Shown: positions 63,487-64,000 of the stretch, in pieces | How the letters are laid out: each line of letters opens with the position of its first letter | Position numbering within the stretch: position 1 is the first letter of the stretch | Origin: Prorocentrum cordatum | Lineage: Eukaryota > Sar > Dinophyceae > Prorocentrales > Prorocentraceae | Length of the DNA: 64,000 nucleotides | Direction: 5' to 3' | Assembly: GCA_963575745.1 (NCBI GenBank) | Contig: CAUYUJ010019920.1 | Coordinates: 1 to 64,000 of the forward strand | Notes under the pieces: model-generated | Databases searched by the model: none | What the model was told of the DNA's origin: nothing | What the model saw: the letters and a program-made list of their open reading frames with translations, nothing else | Position numbers and translations under genes: made by a program

Positions 63487-64000
63487 ATGACCTCCAAGCG
63501 TGAACTGAACATACAGAATGTCGTTGGGGAGATGCATGCAATCAAGGCTGCGCATGAGCAGCCAGACGCCCCCGTTGTTTCTTTGTTCGAAGAGGTATGC
63601 GCCATAGCGCAGCGGCCTGGCATCGATTGCATCAGGACGGAGAGGATGCATAGCAAATACATGTTCGTGTGCATGGAAAACAGGTATGGGGATGGGGCTG
63701 TCCCGAGCGATGTGCTAGATCTTATCGTAAAAATATTCAGGAATAGTTTCAAGAACTCGGCCCTTCAAAATCCAGTGCGCATGGAATTGCAAACAGGCTC
63801 GGCGGAATATGAGAAGGTCGAAGCGTTCAACGATAAGATAATGAAAGATTCTGCTGGCCAAATGCCTTTATATGAATGCGAAGCTAAATTCGCAAGCTAC
63901 ACGCGTGGACATACGAGCATGGGGTTGCGTCGTTTATATGCAGAAGTTCCCGTGTCGCAGAAAGATCCAGAACGATTCGACAGGATTTCGCAAGATGGGT
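63487..64000 (+). CDS. Unknown protein, N-terminal 171 codons, runs off the right edge
   Basis: ATG 63487 opens MTSKRELNIQNVVGEMHAIK, and no stop occurs before 64000. The sequence is non-repetitive and balanced in composition: VVSLFEEVCAIAQRPGIDCI, RMHSKYMFVCMENRYGDGAV, DVLDLIVKIFRNSFKNSALQ, ECEAKFASYTRGHTSMGLRR. Codon use is clearly more A/T-tolerant (AAA, ATA, TTA, TAT) than in the other genes of the window, which suits a recently moved or lowly expressed gene. No domain is recognised. A possible spliced-leader relict 26 bp upstream and the AT-rich flank support a retroposed cDNA origin, but introns cannot be judged from this fragment. Confidence 0.65.
   Translation, partial: MTSKRELNIQNVVGEMHAIKAAHEQPDAPVVSLFEEVCAIAQRPGIDCIRTERMHSKYMFVCMENRYGDGAVPSDVLDLIVKIFRNSFKNSALQNPVRMELQTGSAEYEKVEAFNDKIMKDSAGQMPLYECEAKFASYTRGHTSMGLRRLYAEVPVSQKDPERFDRISQDG

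Overview
The window looks like dinoflagellate nuclear DNA. Two short stretches resemble relicts of the dinoflagellate spliced leader (minus strand 19014-19035, one mismatch; plus strand 63441-63460, weaker). The DNA is very GC-rich, genes are sparse, and most of the length is satellites and decayed retroelements. A Pro-Thr-Pro-Ala linker protein and an SR/RRM-type protein also fit. A species cannot be named from sequence alone; a Prorocentrum-like genome is only a guess. There is no rRNA, no convincing tRNA, no CRISPR and no bacterial-style operon.

Layout. 1-2433 (minus): a secreted protein with three four-cysteine domains and a long PTPA linker, running off the left edge and broken by a 7-bp duplication. 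2560-5460: tandem repeats. 5746-10259 (plus): a decayed LINE (endonuclease-reverse transcriptase). 11907-12675 (plus): a small unknown gene. 13020-18690: three interleaved satellites sharing a GGATTCC core, plus composite repeats and a perfect 24-bp-arm hairpin. 18690-23550: 72-bp repeat, spliced-leader relict, pyrimidine tract, CTCCTGACG arrays and a foldback element. 24083-33170 (plus): a better preserved LINE whose first ORF has an OTU-type protease-like domain and zinc fingers, and whose second ORF starts with a 2A-like motif. 34711-39450 (plus): an unknown gene in three pieces. 39480-45630: repeats, including nine 43-bp hairpins set in (GTC)n tracts and a 350-bp inverted repeat around a 2-kb spacer. 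45934-49835 (plus): two unknown, repeatedly frame-broken genes. 50030-52010: more dispersed repeats. 52056-52646 (minus): a Cys-rich protein with three CxxC-CxxC units. 53960-55760: pyrimidine and AT-rich microsatellites and a duplication. 56182-59114 (minus): an RRM/zinc-finger gene with a poly-T intron, preceded by an unknown globular protein. 59189-63011 (minus): a multiply frameshifted tyrosine-recombinase (DIRS-like) retroelement. 63487-64000 (plus): the start of a protein gene leaving the right edge.

The genes do not form a pathway. The window is mainly a record of retrotransposition and satellite amplification around a few host genes. Many frame breaks fall in homopolymers or short duplications, so some may be sequencing or assembly errors rather than decay.
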